Made by a program: the position numbers and the translations under genes | Source: Rhodothermales bacterium | Lineage (GTDB): Bacteria; Bacteroidota; Rhodothermia; Rhodothermales; JANQRZ01 | DNA length: 64,000 nt | NCBI GenBank assembly: GCA_028284265.1 | Contig: JANQRZ010000019.1 | Coordinates: forward strand, 372,001 to 436,000 | Reading direction: 5' to 3' | Shown: piece by piece, positions 6,552-17,500 of the stretch | Layout of the letters: every line of letters begins with the position of its first letter | Position numbering within the stretch: the stretch's first letter is position 1 | The notes under the pieces: model-generated | The model's database searches: none | What the model was told of the DNA's origin: nothing | The model's input: only the letters and a program-made list of their open reading frames with translations

Positions 6552-8552
6552 TCATCGGGTAGCGAGTTCCGAGTTCGAGAGCACCTCGGCGGTTTCGAGG
6601 AGGCGGACGAACTCGGCGCGGTAGCCGTGCGGGTCGGCCCCGCGGGCGGACTGCGCGAGCATCTGTGCGTTCTCGAAGCTCGCCCGGCCTTTGTGCTCAG
6701 AGTCGCGGAGCAACAGGCCAAACTCGGCGACGGCGGCAGCGAAGCGGAACGACTCAGAGGTCGCGTCGAGCGCTACGTCCCGGTCGATGAGCACGGTATC
6801 GAGCAGGCGGCTCGTGTCCCCATCCGGCTGCTTGTAGCGGAGCTTGACCGTCAGCAGTTCGAGGTTCGACCCGGCGGAGGGCCGGACGACCTGCTGCTGG
6901 TACTTCAACTCATCGACGTTGCTCATCGGAATCTCGACGCCCACGGGGACGATCTCATAGAGCGCGGTGACCGAATGACCCGCGCCGAGTTCGCCCGCGT
7001 CCTTGGTGTCGTCGTTGAAGTCTTCGTCGTTGAGGAGGCGGTTTTCGTAGCCGATCAGCCGGTAGGCCGCGACGTGCGCCGGGTTGAACTCGACCTGAAT
7101 CTTGACGTCTTTGGCGATGGCGACGAGCGTGCCGCCCATCTCGTTGACGAGCACCTTGCGCGCCTCGTGGATCGAGTCGATGTAGGCATAGTGCCCGTTG
7201 CCGTGGTTGGCGATGGTCTCCATCTTGGAGTCCTGGAGGTTGCCAGTCCCGAACCCGAGGACGGAGAGGAAGACACCGCTCTCGCGCTCTTCTTCGATCA
7301 GCCGCATCATCTCGGCGTCCGACGAGGGGCCGACGTTGAAGTCGCCGTCGGTGGCGAGGATGACACGGTTGTTCTTCTCGGCATCGAAGTGCTCGCGGGC
7401 GAGGTTGTAGGCGAGCTTCAGCCCGGCTCCGCCTGCCGTCGAGCCACCGGCTTGGAGCCGGTCGAGGGCTTCGAGGATGGCGTGCTTGTCATTCGTCGGT
7501 TCGAGGACGACACCCGCTGCCCCGGCGTAGACGACGATCCCGACGCGGTCCTGCTCGCGGAGGTTCGAGGCGAGGAGCCGGAATGCCTGCTTGAGGAGCG
7601 GCAGCTTGTCCGGGCGGTTCATCGACCCCGACACGTCGAGCAGGAAGACGAGGTTGCTCGGCGGGAGGTCGTCGGTGTCGATCCGCTCGCCTTGCAGCCC
7701 GATGTGGACGAGGCGGTGGTCCGGTGCCCACGGCGCTTCCGACACCTCGGTGACGACGGCGAACGGATGCTCGCCCTCCGGGTCGGGGTAGTCGTACTCG
7801 AAGTAGTTGACCAGTTCCTCGATGCGAACCGCATCCGTGACGGGCATCATCCCGTCGTCGAGGAAGCGGCGGACGTTCGCGTAGCTCGCGGCATCCACGT
7901 CGATGGAGAACGTTGAGAGCGGCGCGTCCGTCGGACGGCGGAAGTCGTTCTCGACGATGGCGCTGTACCCCTCGCGGTCGGTCGGCGGCGGGTTGTTTAC
8001 CTGCACCTTCTGCCCATCCACGAAATGCTGAACTTCCTGATTGCGCCCGCCTCGGATGCGGAGGTCATCACCTTGGCTGTCACCGACGACGCCTTTCAGG
8101 GTAGCCGCGACATCATAAACACCACGGACTGGGAGGTTCTCGATCTCCTCGCGCGAAATAATCTCCGGCGCACCAGCGGCATCTTTCTGGATGATCGGGC
8201 GCTCATACTCGACGACGACTTCGTCAAGCGTCAGAGCGCTACTAAGCTCGAAGTTTAGTGGCGTCGTTTCGCCTTGTCGCAACGGCACTTTCTCAATCGT
8301 CTGAGACTGAAAGCCGACGAACGATGCCGTGACGGTGTACGTCCCGACCGGCACGCCGATGATGAAGTAGTTGCCGTCGCTGTCGGTGGATGCGCCGAGT
8401 CGGGTGCCTTCGATGATGACGTTCGCGCCGGGCAGTGGATCGCCGAGATCATCGACCACTTTACCAGCGAGTTTGCCGGTATCCGGGTTGGGATAGGCGA
8501 ACAGTCCAACGAGCAGTAGAGCGAGCGGGAGCAGGACGAAATGAATCCGCAT
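6552..8552 (-). CDS. vWA-domain protein with carboxypeptidase-regulatory and TonB-plug-like N-terminus
   Basis: A 666-residue exported protein. The ATG at 8550-8552 is preceded by GGAGG at a good distance and starts the signal peptide MRIHFVLLPLALLLVGLFAY. Residues about 25-110 form a carboxypeptidase-regulatory-like beta domain (GKLAGKVVDDLGDPLPGANV), followed by a stretch resembling the plug of TonB-dependent receptors (EEIENLPVRG, then LRIRGGR), but no receptor barrel follows. Instead a YfbK-like region leads into a von Willebrand factor A domain with an intact MIDAS (DVSGSMN, later ATDGDFN) and a C-terminal DUF3520-like part. The architecture suggests a calcium- or magnesium-dependent surface or periplasmic binding protein. 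It is followed by a strong terminator. Confidence 0.88.
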   Translation of the reverse strand: MRIHFVLLPLALLLVGLFAYPNPDTGKLAGKVVDDLGDPLPGANVIIEGTRLGASTDSDGNYFIIGVPVGTYTVTASFVGFQSQTIEKVPLRQGETTPLNFELSSALTLDEVVVEYERPIIQKDAAGAPEIISREEIENLPVRGVYDVAATLKGVVGDSQGDDLRIRGGRNQEVQHFVDGQKVQVNNPPPTDREGYSAIVENDFRRPTDAPLSTFSIDVDAASYANVRRFLDDGMMPVTDAVRIEELVNYFEYDYPDPEGEHPFAVVTEVSEAPWAPDHRLVHIGLQGERIDTDDLPPSNLVFLLDVSGSMNRPDKLPLLKQAFRLLASNLREQDRVGIVVYAGAAGVVLEPTNDKHAILEALDRLQAGGSTAGGAGLKLAYNLAREHFDAEKNNRVILATDGDFNVGPSSDAEMMRLIEEERESGVFLSVLGFGTGNLQDSKMETIANHGNGHYAYIDSIHEARKVLVNEMGGTLVAIAKDVKIQVEFNPAHVAAYRLIGYENRLLNDEDFNDDTKDAGELGAGHSVTALYEIVPVGVEIPMSNVDELKYQQQVVRPSAGSNLELLTVKLRYKQPDGDTSRLLDTVLIDRDVALDATSESFRFAAAVAEFGLLLRDSEHKGRASFENAQMLAQSARGADPHGYRAEFVRLLETAEVLSNSELATR

Positions 8553-8759
8553 GGGTACCTCCGTGTGTGGGTTGGTGTGAGCAAGAGAGACACGGGGGAG
8601 AAAGGTTGCCCTAATCAAGCCAAGCCACGCGAGAACAGAAAGCCCAATCGCGCCCCCGGCAGTCCCCAGTGCCCCGCACCCTCGTCACACCTCCACAACG
8701 GAGGCCGACCCTGCTTATTGCAAGACCGGCCCCCACGCGCTGCAATCGACGTTTTTCTG

Positions 8760-11576
8760 TTACCTCATTCGCACGATGGTCTGCGTCGCGCGCACATCTT
8801 CGCCGACGAGCCGGACGTGGTAGACCCCGCTCGGCAGGTCGCGCCCGTCGAGCGTGACGGTCTGCTCCGACCCCGCGGCGGGCGTGGCATCGTAGAGCAC
8901 CCGGACGCGGCGACCGAGGCTGTCGTACAACTCCACCCGCACCGCCTGCGCGGTCGGCACGACGAACCGGAGCGTGGCCTCGGCCCCGAACGGATTCGGG
9001 TAGGCTGGCTCGAAGCGGAAGCGCTCGGGCGAGGCGGTCGAAGCCACCGGCTCGGTCTCGCCGAAGCTCAGGGTTCCGCCGTTGGCATTGGTGGCAATCC
9101 AGCCCACGACGACGGGCGAGCCGGGTCGCGCTGCACCGGACTTGGTGAACGGGAAACTGTCGGACGCGATGACGGTGCTGGGGTACGTCCCGGCGTAGGC
9201 ACGGTAGACGTAGGCTCCCGCCGGAGCCGCACCGGGCACGCTCTGCGTGATCGTCTGCCCACCGCCCGCGTTCGCAGGCAGCGTCACGGGAGTCGCCGCG
9301 ATCACTGGACCGAACGGGTTGCCGTTCGGCAGTAGCACATCGGTCCACACCTCGAAGCTTTGCGAGGTGCCGGTGAGGTTCTGAAGGTCAATGTCGAACG
9401 AGACTGAGCCACCGGAAGCTGGGACCGTGATCGGTGCCCCGAGCGGGGTGAGGCTGAGCGCGACGGCGCTGCCGCCTGCGCTGAAGCTCGTCACGCGGGA
9501 AAGGCCGCTGACGCTGAACGCCCCGTCGTCGTCGTTGACGGTGGAAGTGAAGCCCCCGCCACGCGAGGCCGGTCGGTCGGGGTTGAACGTGAACGTCGAG
9601 CCAGACGTGGCCCAGTCGAGCGTCGCGGCCTCGACCGTCGTACCGGCGCTCTGGTCGTAGACGACGAGCCGAAGCTGGTCGCCGACCTTGAGCCTGCCAT
9701 TTGCGTTCGTGCCGTCGTCGTTGCCGAGGGCTTCGATGAGGAGGTCGTGCTCGCCATCCCACCGGAGGCGTTGCCCGATGCGGCCTAGCCCCGCTGCTCC
9801 GCTACCCGTCGGGCCGAGGATCGCCACCTCGTCGCCGGGCTGGATCGGCGCGCCGTTGACGAGGAACTGGTTGGCATCGGCGGCACGGAGCACGACGAAG
9901 TGCAGCTTGCCACCCGGCTCCGACTCCATCGCGAAGGACGAGGCCGGTTCGTCGAGCGGGATCGGATAGAGGCCCGTCGGTGCAAACCACGCATAGTTGC
10001 CCGGCTGCGCCTTGATGAACATCCGCCCGTCGGCGAACGCCTGCGTGGTCTCGAAGAGGTAGGCGTCGGAGTAGTCCCGAAGCTCGTAGCTCGCGTGCGG
10101 CGTATCGACGAAGCCGGTCTCCTCGCCCGCGTTGCTGTCGTTGATGGCGAGCACCATCCCGTAGCGCGGATTCCCGAGGCCCTGCCGACTCAGTGCCCAG
10201 AAGTCGCCCTGATCGATCTCGACGTTCGGGTTCAGCCCGCTCATCGGCGTCGACTCGCCCTGGGCGGTCCAGCGGCGGAGGTTCATCAGCCAGCGGATTT
10301 CCTCGTCGAGGCCGAACCAGAAGTAGTCTTTCCACCAGACGGTCGGGCGGCCCTCAGCGGCCATGAGGTAGGCATAGCCGAGGTGCTTCCGGCTGACGAC
10401 TGGGCTGTGACCGCTGTCGGTCGTCAGTTTGACGCAGGTGGTGCCGAAGGGCACCGCGTCGGGATCGCCGCAACTCGTCGCCGACCAGCCGATCCGGTCG
10501 AAGTCGTGGTTCTCGACGAACGTGACGGCGCTCGCGGCGTCGAGGCCGCTGAAGTGAAGCCCGGCTCCATTGAGGTTCCGCATATCGAAGAACCCGCCGC
10601 CATCGGCCATGTCCTTGAGTGCGAACCGGAGGCCGAAGTCGAAGAGCGAGAAGGCGGGGTCCGCGCTGCCCGCCCCGAAGGTCGTGTTGAACGCCTCGAC
10701 CTCGTTGTGGTAGTCGATGATTTCTCCTGTCCCACCGAAAAACTCGCCAACGGCGAAGGGCTGCGCGCCGGGCGACATTTCGACCAGCCACGGCGCGAGG
10801 AAGCCCGGCTCGATGTGCTTCACCGCGTCGATCCGCACCTCGTCAATCCCGATCTCATCCATCAGCCACCGCCCCCACACGACGAGCGAGTCGCCGACGT
10901 GCCCGAGGTTGTGCGGGCCGCGATACCACCCATTGTTCGGCGCACCTGCGTCGAGGACGTTGTTGGTGTTATCGAAGTAGCAGATGTCCTGTCCGAAGAT
11001 GTTGTTGTGATACGGCGCGTCGAGGTCGCAATGGGTGTCGTTGGCGTGGAAGGACGAGGCCGTCGCCGGGAAGCGCCCGCTGGCGGGGTTGAAGACGTTG
11101 AACCGCTGGAACGGCGAGCCGCCGCCGGGCACGCACGCCACGTCCGACTGCGCGTCGCCGCCGTCGCGGTGGTTGAGCACCACGTCCGCCATCGTCTTCA
11201 GGCCGACCCGGTCGAACTCGTTGAGCATCTGGTCCAGTTCGGCGCGGGTCCCGAAGCGTGTCCGCCGGGTGAACTTCTGGTCGATGGAGCCGAGGTCGTA
11301 GTAGTCGTAGAGGTCGTACCCCATCGAGAAGCGTCCCCCCTGTCCCTTCGCGGGCGACGGAATCCACACCGTCTCGAAGCCAGCGTCGGAAATCTCCTCG
11401 GCGACGACGCGGAGCGAGTCCCACCACAGGCCGTTCAGGTTCTGCGAGTGATCGCCGGGGTGAGCGTTCCAATGGAAACCTTGCAGGAGCACGTCGGGCT
11501 GGCCTGCGGGCTGTGCGTAAGCGCTTACATGAGCGAGGCAACAAAAAGCGGCAAGGAGCCGCAGCGAGGTCTTCAT
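8760..11576 (-). CDS. Secreted alpha-amylase (GH13) with T9SS sorting domain
   Basis: A 938-residue secreted enzyme hydrolysing alpha-1,4-glucans. A signal peptide (MKTSLRLLAAFCCLAHVSAYAQ) precedes a GH13 catalytic barrel showing the four conserved regions: ADVVLNH (region I), VRIDAVKH with nucleophile Asp near residue 247, AVGEFFG with acid Glu near 277, and FVENHDFD with Asp near 356. After the barrel come beta-rich domains (about 500-860) of unclear type, then a T9SS type A C-terminal domain with AYPNPF, VELYDSLGRRV and PSGVYHVRL, ending in RMR. The enzyme is therefore expected to cross the outer membrane by the Por system and be attached to or released from the cell surface. It is monocistronic, with over 170 bases free on both sides. 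Confidence 0.95.
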   Translation of the reverse strand: MKTSLRLLAAFCCLAHVSAYAQPAGQPDVLLQGFHWNAHPGDHSQNLNGLWWDSLRVVAEEISDAGFETVWIPSPAKGQGGRFSMGYDLYDYYDLGSIDQKFTRRTRFGTRAELDQMLNEFDRVGLKTMADVVLNHRDGGDAQSDVACVPGGGSPFQRFNVFNPASGRFPATASSFHANDTHCDLDAPYHNNIFGQDICYFDNTNNVLDAGAPNNGWYRGPHNLGHVGDSLVVWGRWLMDEIGIDEVRIDAVKHIEPGFLAPWLVEMSPGAQPFAVGEFFGGTGEIIDYHNEVEAFNTTFGAGSADPAFSLFDFGLRFALKDMADGGGFFDMRNLNGAGLHFSGLDAASAVTFVENHDFDRIGWSATSCGDPDAVPFGTTCVKLTTDSGHSPVVSRKHLGYAYLMAAEGRPTVWWKDYFWFGLDEEIRWLMNLRRWTAQGESTPMSGLNPNVEIDQGDFWALSRQGLGNPRYGMVLAINDSNAGEETGFVDTPHASYELRDYSDAYLFETTQAFADGRMFIKAQPGNYAWFAPTGLYPIPLDEPASSFAMESEPGGKLHFVVLRAADANQFLVNGAPIQPGDEVAILGPTGSGAAGLGRIGQRLRWDGEHDLLIEALGNDDGTNANGRLKVGDQLRLVVYDQSAGTTVEAATLDWATSGSTFTFNPDRPASRGGGFTSTVNDDDGAFSVSGLSRVTSFSAGGSAVALSLTPLGAPITVPASGGSVSFDIDLQNLTGTSQSFEVWTDVLLPNGNPFGPVIAATPVTLPANAGGGQTITQSVPGAAPAGAYVYRAYAGTYPSTVIASDSFPFTKSGAARPGSPVVVGWIATNANGGTLSFGETEPVASTASPERFRFEPAYPNPFGAEATLRFVVPTAQAVRVELYDSLGRRVRVLYDATPAAGSEQTVTLDGRDLPSGVYHVRLVGEDVRATQTIVRMR

Positions 11577-11698
11577 CGGAGCCGGAGGTTGAGTCTACCC
11601 CTAAGCTACGGCCTTGCTTCGCCTGTGTCTAGCACTTCCGGCGCATCGCACCCACGCCGATGGCGCACCCCCTATTTGCTCCACTAGCGCTACGCAAA

Positions 11699-11722
11699 CT
11701 GTCCCCCTCTGAAGGGGGACAG
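11699..11722. repeat. Palindromic hairpin, REP-like
   Basis: CTGTCCCCCT (11699-11708) and AGGGGGACAG (11713-11722) form a perfect 10-bp stem with a CTGA loop, 32 bases beyond the stop of the S9 peptidase. There is no convincing T-run in the minus direction, so it is more like an intergenic palindromic repeat, or a weak terminator, than a classical one. Confidence 0.5.
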
Positions 11723-11754
11723 CCGAGTGAGTGCCAATGAGCGAGGCAGGGGGT

Positions 11755-14067
11755 CTACAAGTTCTCTGTAACGAAATCCGTTATCATCGTGAACAGGTGC
11801 AGCCGGGTCGTGCCGCCGAAAATGCCGTGGTTGCGGCCGGGATAAATCATCAGATCGAACTGCTTGTTGGCAGCCTGAAGCGCGTCGGCCATGATGACCG
11901 TGTTCTGGACGTGGACGTTGTCGTCGGCGTCGCCGTGGACGATGAGGAGTTCCTGGTCGTCGCGGAGGTTCGCCGCGTAGGTGACGGGCGAGCCGAGGTC
12001 GTAGCCGTCCGGATTCTTCTGCGGGGTCGAGAGGTAGCGCTCGGTGTAGATCGTGTCGTAGAGCCGCCAGTTGGTGACCGGGGCGATGGACACACCGAGC
12101 TTAAACGTCTCGGGGCCGTCCTCGTAGAGCATCGCCAGCAGCGTCAGGTAGCCGCCGTAACTCCAGCCCCAGATACCGAGGCGGTCCTCATCCACCCAGT
12201 CCATCGCGCCGAAGTGCTGCGCAGCGGCGATCTGGTCCTCAGCTTCGAGCGGGCCGAGGCGCTTGTAGGTCTGCGCCTTGAAGCGCTTGCCACGCCCGCC
12301 CGTCCCCCGGTTGTCCACGCCTGCGACGAGGATGCCGTGTTCCTCAGCGAGCATGTAGTGCCAGAGCCGCTCGGTCCCGCCCCATGCGTTGCGGACCTCC
12401 TGCGACCCCGGCCCACCGTAGGTGTGAATCAGCATCGGGTATTCCTCACGCGGATCGAAGTCAGCAGGCGTGATGAGGTAGGCGTTGAGGTCGGTCCCGT
12501 CGGCGGCGGGCACGGTCATGAACTCGACCGGCGCGAGGCCGAGCGACTGCACCTTGGCGATCAGTTCTTCGTTCGCTTCGAGCACCTTGACGAGCGACCC
12601 ATCGATCCGGTAGAGCGAGGTCACGGGCGGTGTGCTGACATTCGAGTACGAGTCGATGTAGTAGCGCAGATCGCCCGAGGTGTTGACATTGTGCCAGCCG
12701 GACTCGTCGGTGATCTTCACCGGCTCGGTCGAGGCCCGGTTGGTCCCGCCGCCGAAGGGCACGCGGTAGAGGTGCCGCTCGATGGGGCTTTCCATCGTCG
12801 AGGTGATGTACAGCGTACCTGCCGCCTCATCGACCCCGTGGAACGTCGTCACGTCCCAATCGCCGCTGGTGAGTTGACGGACGAAGGTGCCGTCGTTGCG
12901 GTAGAGGTAGAGGTGGTTGTACCCGCTTCGGTCGCTGCGCCAGACGAAATGCTCGTCGTCATCGAGGTAGGTGAGCGTACCCGTATCGAGATCCGAGAAG
13001 CCGGTCTCCACGTCGATCCACGTATCAGAGGTCTCGGTGAGGATGGTCTGAAGCTCCATCGAGGCGGGGTTGCCGTAGAGCAAATCGAGGTCGTTCTGGT
13101 CGCGGTTCATGCGGGCCATCCAGACGTGGTGCCCGCCGTCAATGGCCGGTGTCCAGCCCATGAGCGAGAGGTACTCGGTTTCCTCCCCGCCCTCGTTCCA
13201 CGTATCGGTGTCAAAGAATCGCGTCTCGCCCATGTTCGCGCCCGCCATATCGATCACGCCGATACGGATTTCCGAGTTCACCTCACCCGCCTTCGGGTAC
13301 CGGAACTTGGTGTACTCGGGGTAGAGCGTGGTGAAGTCCGTCATCTGGAAGTCGCGCGTGTTCGTCTCGTCGAGTTGGAAGAACGCGAGGTGCTGCCCAT
13401 CGGGGCTCCAGTCGAACCCATCGCGGAGACCGAACTCTTCCTCGTAGACCCAGTCGAAGGTGCCGTTGATGATGCCGCCATCGCTCCCGTTGTCGGTCAA
13501 CTGCATCTCTTCGCCGCTCATCAGGTCCACCGCGAAGAGATTGCGGTCGCGGACGAACGCCACCTTGTCCCCCGCCGGATTAAACTTGGCGAACATCTGC
13601 AAGCCTTTCGCCCGGTCTGAGACGGGCATGACGGTTCCGGCTTCGAGGTCGTAGACGTAGTAGTAGCCTTTCGTGTTGAGCCGCCAGACGCGCTCGGAGT
13701 CGGCATAGAGCAGCACCTTGCTCCGGTCGGCGCTGTACTGGTAGCTCTCGATGTTGACCAAGCCATCGCCGTCGGGCTTCTGGAGACCGTTGCCGTCGAT
13801 GAGGACGGTGCGGGTGTCGGTCTCAAGGTTGTATTCCATCAGGTCGGTGGCCTCGCCGTCACGCTCCGTGTAGCGCACCACCGGTCCCGTCTCGGCCCAG
13901 CGGCCGCCTTGGAAGAACCGACCGCGGAACGTGGATGAGTTGTAGAGGCTTTCGAGCGATAGCTCGACGGTTTCGGTAGCGGGCTGTGCAGCAACAGGAG
14001 CCGAAAGCCCCCCTACGGTGAGCAGGAATAGGCCGGACAGAAGCGAGGCAAAGACGGAGCGTTTCAT
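11755..14067 (-). CDS. S9 family dipeptidyl peptidase IV
   Basis: A 770-residue exported serine peptidase that removes Xaa-Pro or similar dipeptides from peptide N-termini. The ATG at 14065-14067 begins a clean signal peptide (MKRSVFASLLSGLFLLTVGG...AQ); upstream codons give no plausible protein. The N-terminal two-thirds form the DPP4 beta-propeller. The C-terminal alpha/beta-hydrolase domain has the nucleophile motif GWSYGGY, an Asp in HGDADDNVH and the His in GRNHGI, a complete triad. In Bacteroidetes such enzymes work in the periplasm on peptides. The gene is followed by the 11699 hairpin and divergent from the large T9SS protein gene, with 460 bases between their starts. Confidence 0.93.
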   Translation of the reverse strand: MKRSVFASLLSGLFLLTVGGLSAPVAAQPATETVELSLESLYNSSTFRGRFFQGGRWAETGPVVRYTERDGEATDLMEYNLETDTRTVLIDGNGLQKPDGDGLVNIESYQYSADRSKVLLYADSERVWRLNTKGYYYVYDLEAGTVMPVSDRAKGLQMFAKFNPAGDKVAFVRDRNLFAVDLMSGEEMQLTDNGSDGGIINGTFDWVYEEEFGLRDGFDWSPDGQHLAFFQLDETNTRDFQMTDFTTLYPEYTKFRYPKAGEVNSEIRIGVIDMAGANMGETRFFDTDTWNEGGEETEYLSLMGWTPAIDGGHHVWMARMNRDQNDLDLLYGNPASMELQTILTETSDTWIDVETGFSDLDTGTLTYLDDDEHFVWRSDRSGYNHLYLYRNDGTFVRQLTSGDWDVTTFHGVDEAAGTLYITSTMESPIERHLYRVPFGGGTNRASTEPVKITDESGWHNVNTSGDLRYYIDSYSNVSTPPVTSLYRIDGSLVKVLEANEELIAKVQSLGLAPVEFMTVPAADGTDLNAYLITPADFDPREEYPMLIHTYGGPGSQEVRNAWGGTERLWHYMLAEEHGILVAGVDNRGTGGRGKRFKAQTYKRLGPLEAEDQIAAAQHFGAMDWVDEDRLGIWGWSYGGYLTLLAMLYEDGPETFKLGVSIAPVTNWRLYDTIYTERYLSTPQKNPDGYDLGSPVTYAANLRDDQELLIVHGDADDNVHVQNTVIMADALQAANKQFDLMIYPGRNHGIFGGTTRLHLFTMITDFVTENL

Positions 14068-14527
14068 GGGGCGCGTGGTCAGAATGGTTCGGTGGGGCGA
14101 CGAGCTTCGGGCATGAGCCATCAACGTAGCATCAAGGTACGCCGAGGATGCGAAGAACAGCGAAGTACGCCGCCCTCATCCCGTTGCCGGAAAATCTGAA
14201 TGGAGCATTTAACATGGAAAAAAGGGGCGCCGATATGACAGGTGGGCTTGCTATTTTGCCCCCTTGATACGTAAATCGTAGCGTATTGCTTGCAGAAACC
14301 TCGGCTCTTTACCAAGACACCGGAGCCGCCTGCATGCGACAGGGAGCACCCCAGAAGCTCTTACCACCCGCGCTTCTACCACCCCACTTGGCTCTATCCG
14401 CTCTCCTCTACGTGTTTGCGTCACCGAACACCCGCGTGGCCTGTTGGCCGTGGTGTGCTCCGCACGTCCGCCATCGACTCTCGCCCGATTCTCACCCCTC
14501 CATCCACTCACTCCACAGGAGGCTCTC
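14068..14527. other. 460-bp divergent intergenic region without a gene
   Basis: This stretch separates the starts of the S9 peptidase (minus) and the large T9SS-sorted protein (plus). Its middle part (about 14190-14290) is noticeably more AT-rich than the surroundings, as expected of a two-way promoter region. I see no convincing small gene, repeat or structured RNA. An AGGAGG ribosome-binding site at about 14517-14522 precedes the ATG at 14528. Confidence 0.5.
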
Positions 14528-17500
14528 ATGAGACCTGCTACTCTGTTACGTTTCACCTTTGCGTTTGCGCTTATGCTGGCCGGTACCGGCTGGATGAGCA
14601 GCGCCCACGCCCAAAGCCTTTCCGCTGGCGTCGCGCTGGACGCTCCCGTCTACCCCGACACCCGCGGCGGCGAAGACATCGTCATCACGCAGTCCGAAGC
14701 CGACTTCATCACGATCGGCGGCGTCTCCTGCGCTAACCAAGACGGCGGCTATACCACCGACAACAACTACTTCCGCGCCTTCGACCTCGCCGAGTTCACC
14801 GAGGACACCGACGACATCATGGTGACGAGCGTGGACTTGGGTATCGGCGGCATCGTGCTCAACGGCAACGCTCCCGTCACCACGACGCTCCGCTTTCACT
14901 CCGTATCGGCGCTCAACCCCGACGGCTCATTCCTGATCAGCAATGCCACGCTCATTGGTGAGCAAGAGTACGTTGTCAGCGAAACGGAAGCCAACTCGCT
15001 CCAGAACATCCCGATCACGGCAGACATCACGCTGGAACAAGACGCCATCTTCGCCTTCGAGTGGTTCGTGCCGAGCGGCAATCCGGCTGATACCGGCAAC
15101 CCGAACCCCTTTGACATCCGTTACGGATCGAACGCCGCCGGCGAGACGGGTCCGACCCTCCTCGCCGCCGAGCCATGCGGGATCACAGACCCGACCTACG
15201 TCGGTGACTTGGGTGACTTTGCCAGCTTGCAATGGGTGCTCTTCATCAACGGCATCGAAGCAGGCGGTGGGGGCGGACCCGAGCTATCGCTCACCCCGAC
15301 GGAGATCAATGCGACCGTCATCACTGACGACATGACGACGGTGTCGCTCACCATCTCGAACACCGGTGACGAAGACCTCACGTTCGCATTCTCCGACCTC
15401 CGCGGCGTCGATCTCGTCGAGAGCGTTATGCCGGAGTCCGGCACCGTGTCTGCCGACGGCTCGCAGAGCGTCTCCGTCGTGCTAACAGCCGATGGTCTTT
15501 CGCCCGACACCTATACCGACTTCATCACTCTCACAACGAATGATGCAGACGAAGGCACGGTCAACATCCCGATCACGCTCGAAGTGACCGATACGCCCGC
15601 CATCTCCTTTAACCCGAATCCGCTCGTCGAGATGCTCGAAACGGACATGACCGGGACGGAAGTAGTGGCTGTCCGCAACAACACAGACGGTCCGGTGACC
15701 GTCACCTTCCCGCAGTTCGCCGAAGACCGACGCGCGGTCACGCCGCAGTTCCCCTCGCTCGACCTTGCCAAGGGGGAGGCCGATCCGCGCCAAGGCACGG
15801 CTCAACTTCGCGGTGCCGGTGGGCCGGATAACTTCGGCTATACGTGGATCGACTCGAACGAGCCGGGCGGCCCGCCTGCCAATGCGTTCGTGGATATCTC
15901 CGACACAGGCACAGCCGTTACGTGGACTCTTTCTGACAGCGAGCCGGGCTTCCCACCGGAAGACGAAGGCTACGCCGACGTGGCCCTGCCGTTCACCTTC
16001 TCGTTCTACGGCCAAGACTACAACGGCATCCGCCTCTTCACGAACGGCTTCGCCACCTTCGACCAGACGTATGGCGACCCGGACTTCAACTCGTTCGGCA
16101 ACGATCCCATCCCGGACCCGCCAACCCCGAACGCAACACTCTATCCGTTCTGGGACGACCTCACGCTCGAAGACCCAACGGCTGATACCTACGTCCTCGA
16201 AGAGCCGGGCCGGGTCATCATCCAGTATGAGGCCGGTCGCTTCCAAGCAGCAGCGCCGACCTACTTCTTCCAGATCGTACTCAACGCCAACGGCAGCATC
16301 GAGTACCGCTACGGCAGCATGAGCAACACGCTCGACTCGGCCACGATTGGCATCGAAAACGAGGATGGTACCGACGGCCTCCAGATCGCGTTCAACGAGA
16401 CCTATATCGAGAGCGGCCTCACGATCCTGATCTCGGCAGCGCCTTCGTTCATCACGGGCGTCACCCCGGCTTCGGGTACGATTCCGGCGGGTATCGGGGG
16501 ACCGGTCACTGTCTCCTTTGATGCAACGGGTCTGCTCGCTGGAACCTATGAGGCCAACCTGATCCTCGAGGCCGACATCGATGGTGAAGTGTCCACGTTC
16601 GAGCTTCCGGTCGTCCTCATGGTCGGCGGTGAGTCGGCCTGCGTAATCGCACCCGACCCGCTTGACTTTGGTGATGTCACCGTCGGCGAGTCAGCCACGG
16701 ATGCGGTCACGGTCAGCAACGGCGGGACGGCTGCCTGTTCGCTCACCGACGCCTCGTTCGATGACAGCGCCTTCTCAACCGACTTCAGCGGTCCCGTGGA
16801 TGTGGCACCGGGCGGTAGCGCGGACATCAACGTCACCTTCACACCGGACGTGGCAGGTGCTGCCAGCGCAACGCTCACAGTCGGGGTGGCGGATGACGAT
16901 GACCTCACCTCCACGGTGCAGGGCAACGGCGGTTCTCCCGCAGATTTCAGCGTCGATCCGGACGAACTGGACTTCACCGTAATCGCGGGCAACGTCTCCG
17001 ACGCACAGACAATCACGCTGTCCAACAATGGCTCGGGCGAGGGCACCTACTCGGTCTCCGCAGTCATCGTAACGAACCGTCCCGACGGCGAGGTACCCAC
17101 CCGCGCGGAAGGGCCGGTCGAGCGTCAGTCTGAGATCGTCCTCGACCCCGAGGTGCTCCCGCAGACGACCGAGCCGTCTCGTGGCGGCGATATCGTCGGC
17201 GATGGCAGCTTCGAGACCGGCACTCCGAACGCGGCGTGGAGCGAGTTCTCCTCCAACTTCGGCACGCCCATCTGTGACGAAGCCAGCTGCGGCCTCGGCG
17301 GTGGCTCCGGCCCCTTCGACGGTGTCTTCTGGACGTGGTTCGGCGGTATCGGCGGGGCCGAGGAGATCGGCTCGGTCGAGCAGGATGTCACGATCCCGGC
17401 AGGCGCGGCTACCCTCTCGTTCTGGCACGAGATTCCGGCCGTCGGCACGACGGGCTTCATGAGCGTCACGATGGACGGCGACGAGATCTTCCGCAGCACC

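Noticed and set aside
9900-11687. A 595-codon plus-strand frame opposite the amylase
   Set aside because: Shadow of the amylase gene, without recognisable motifs and with composition unlike real genes here.
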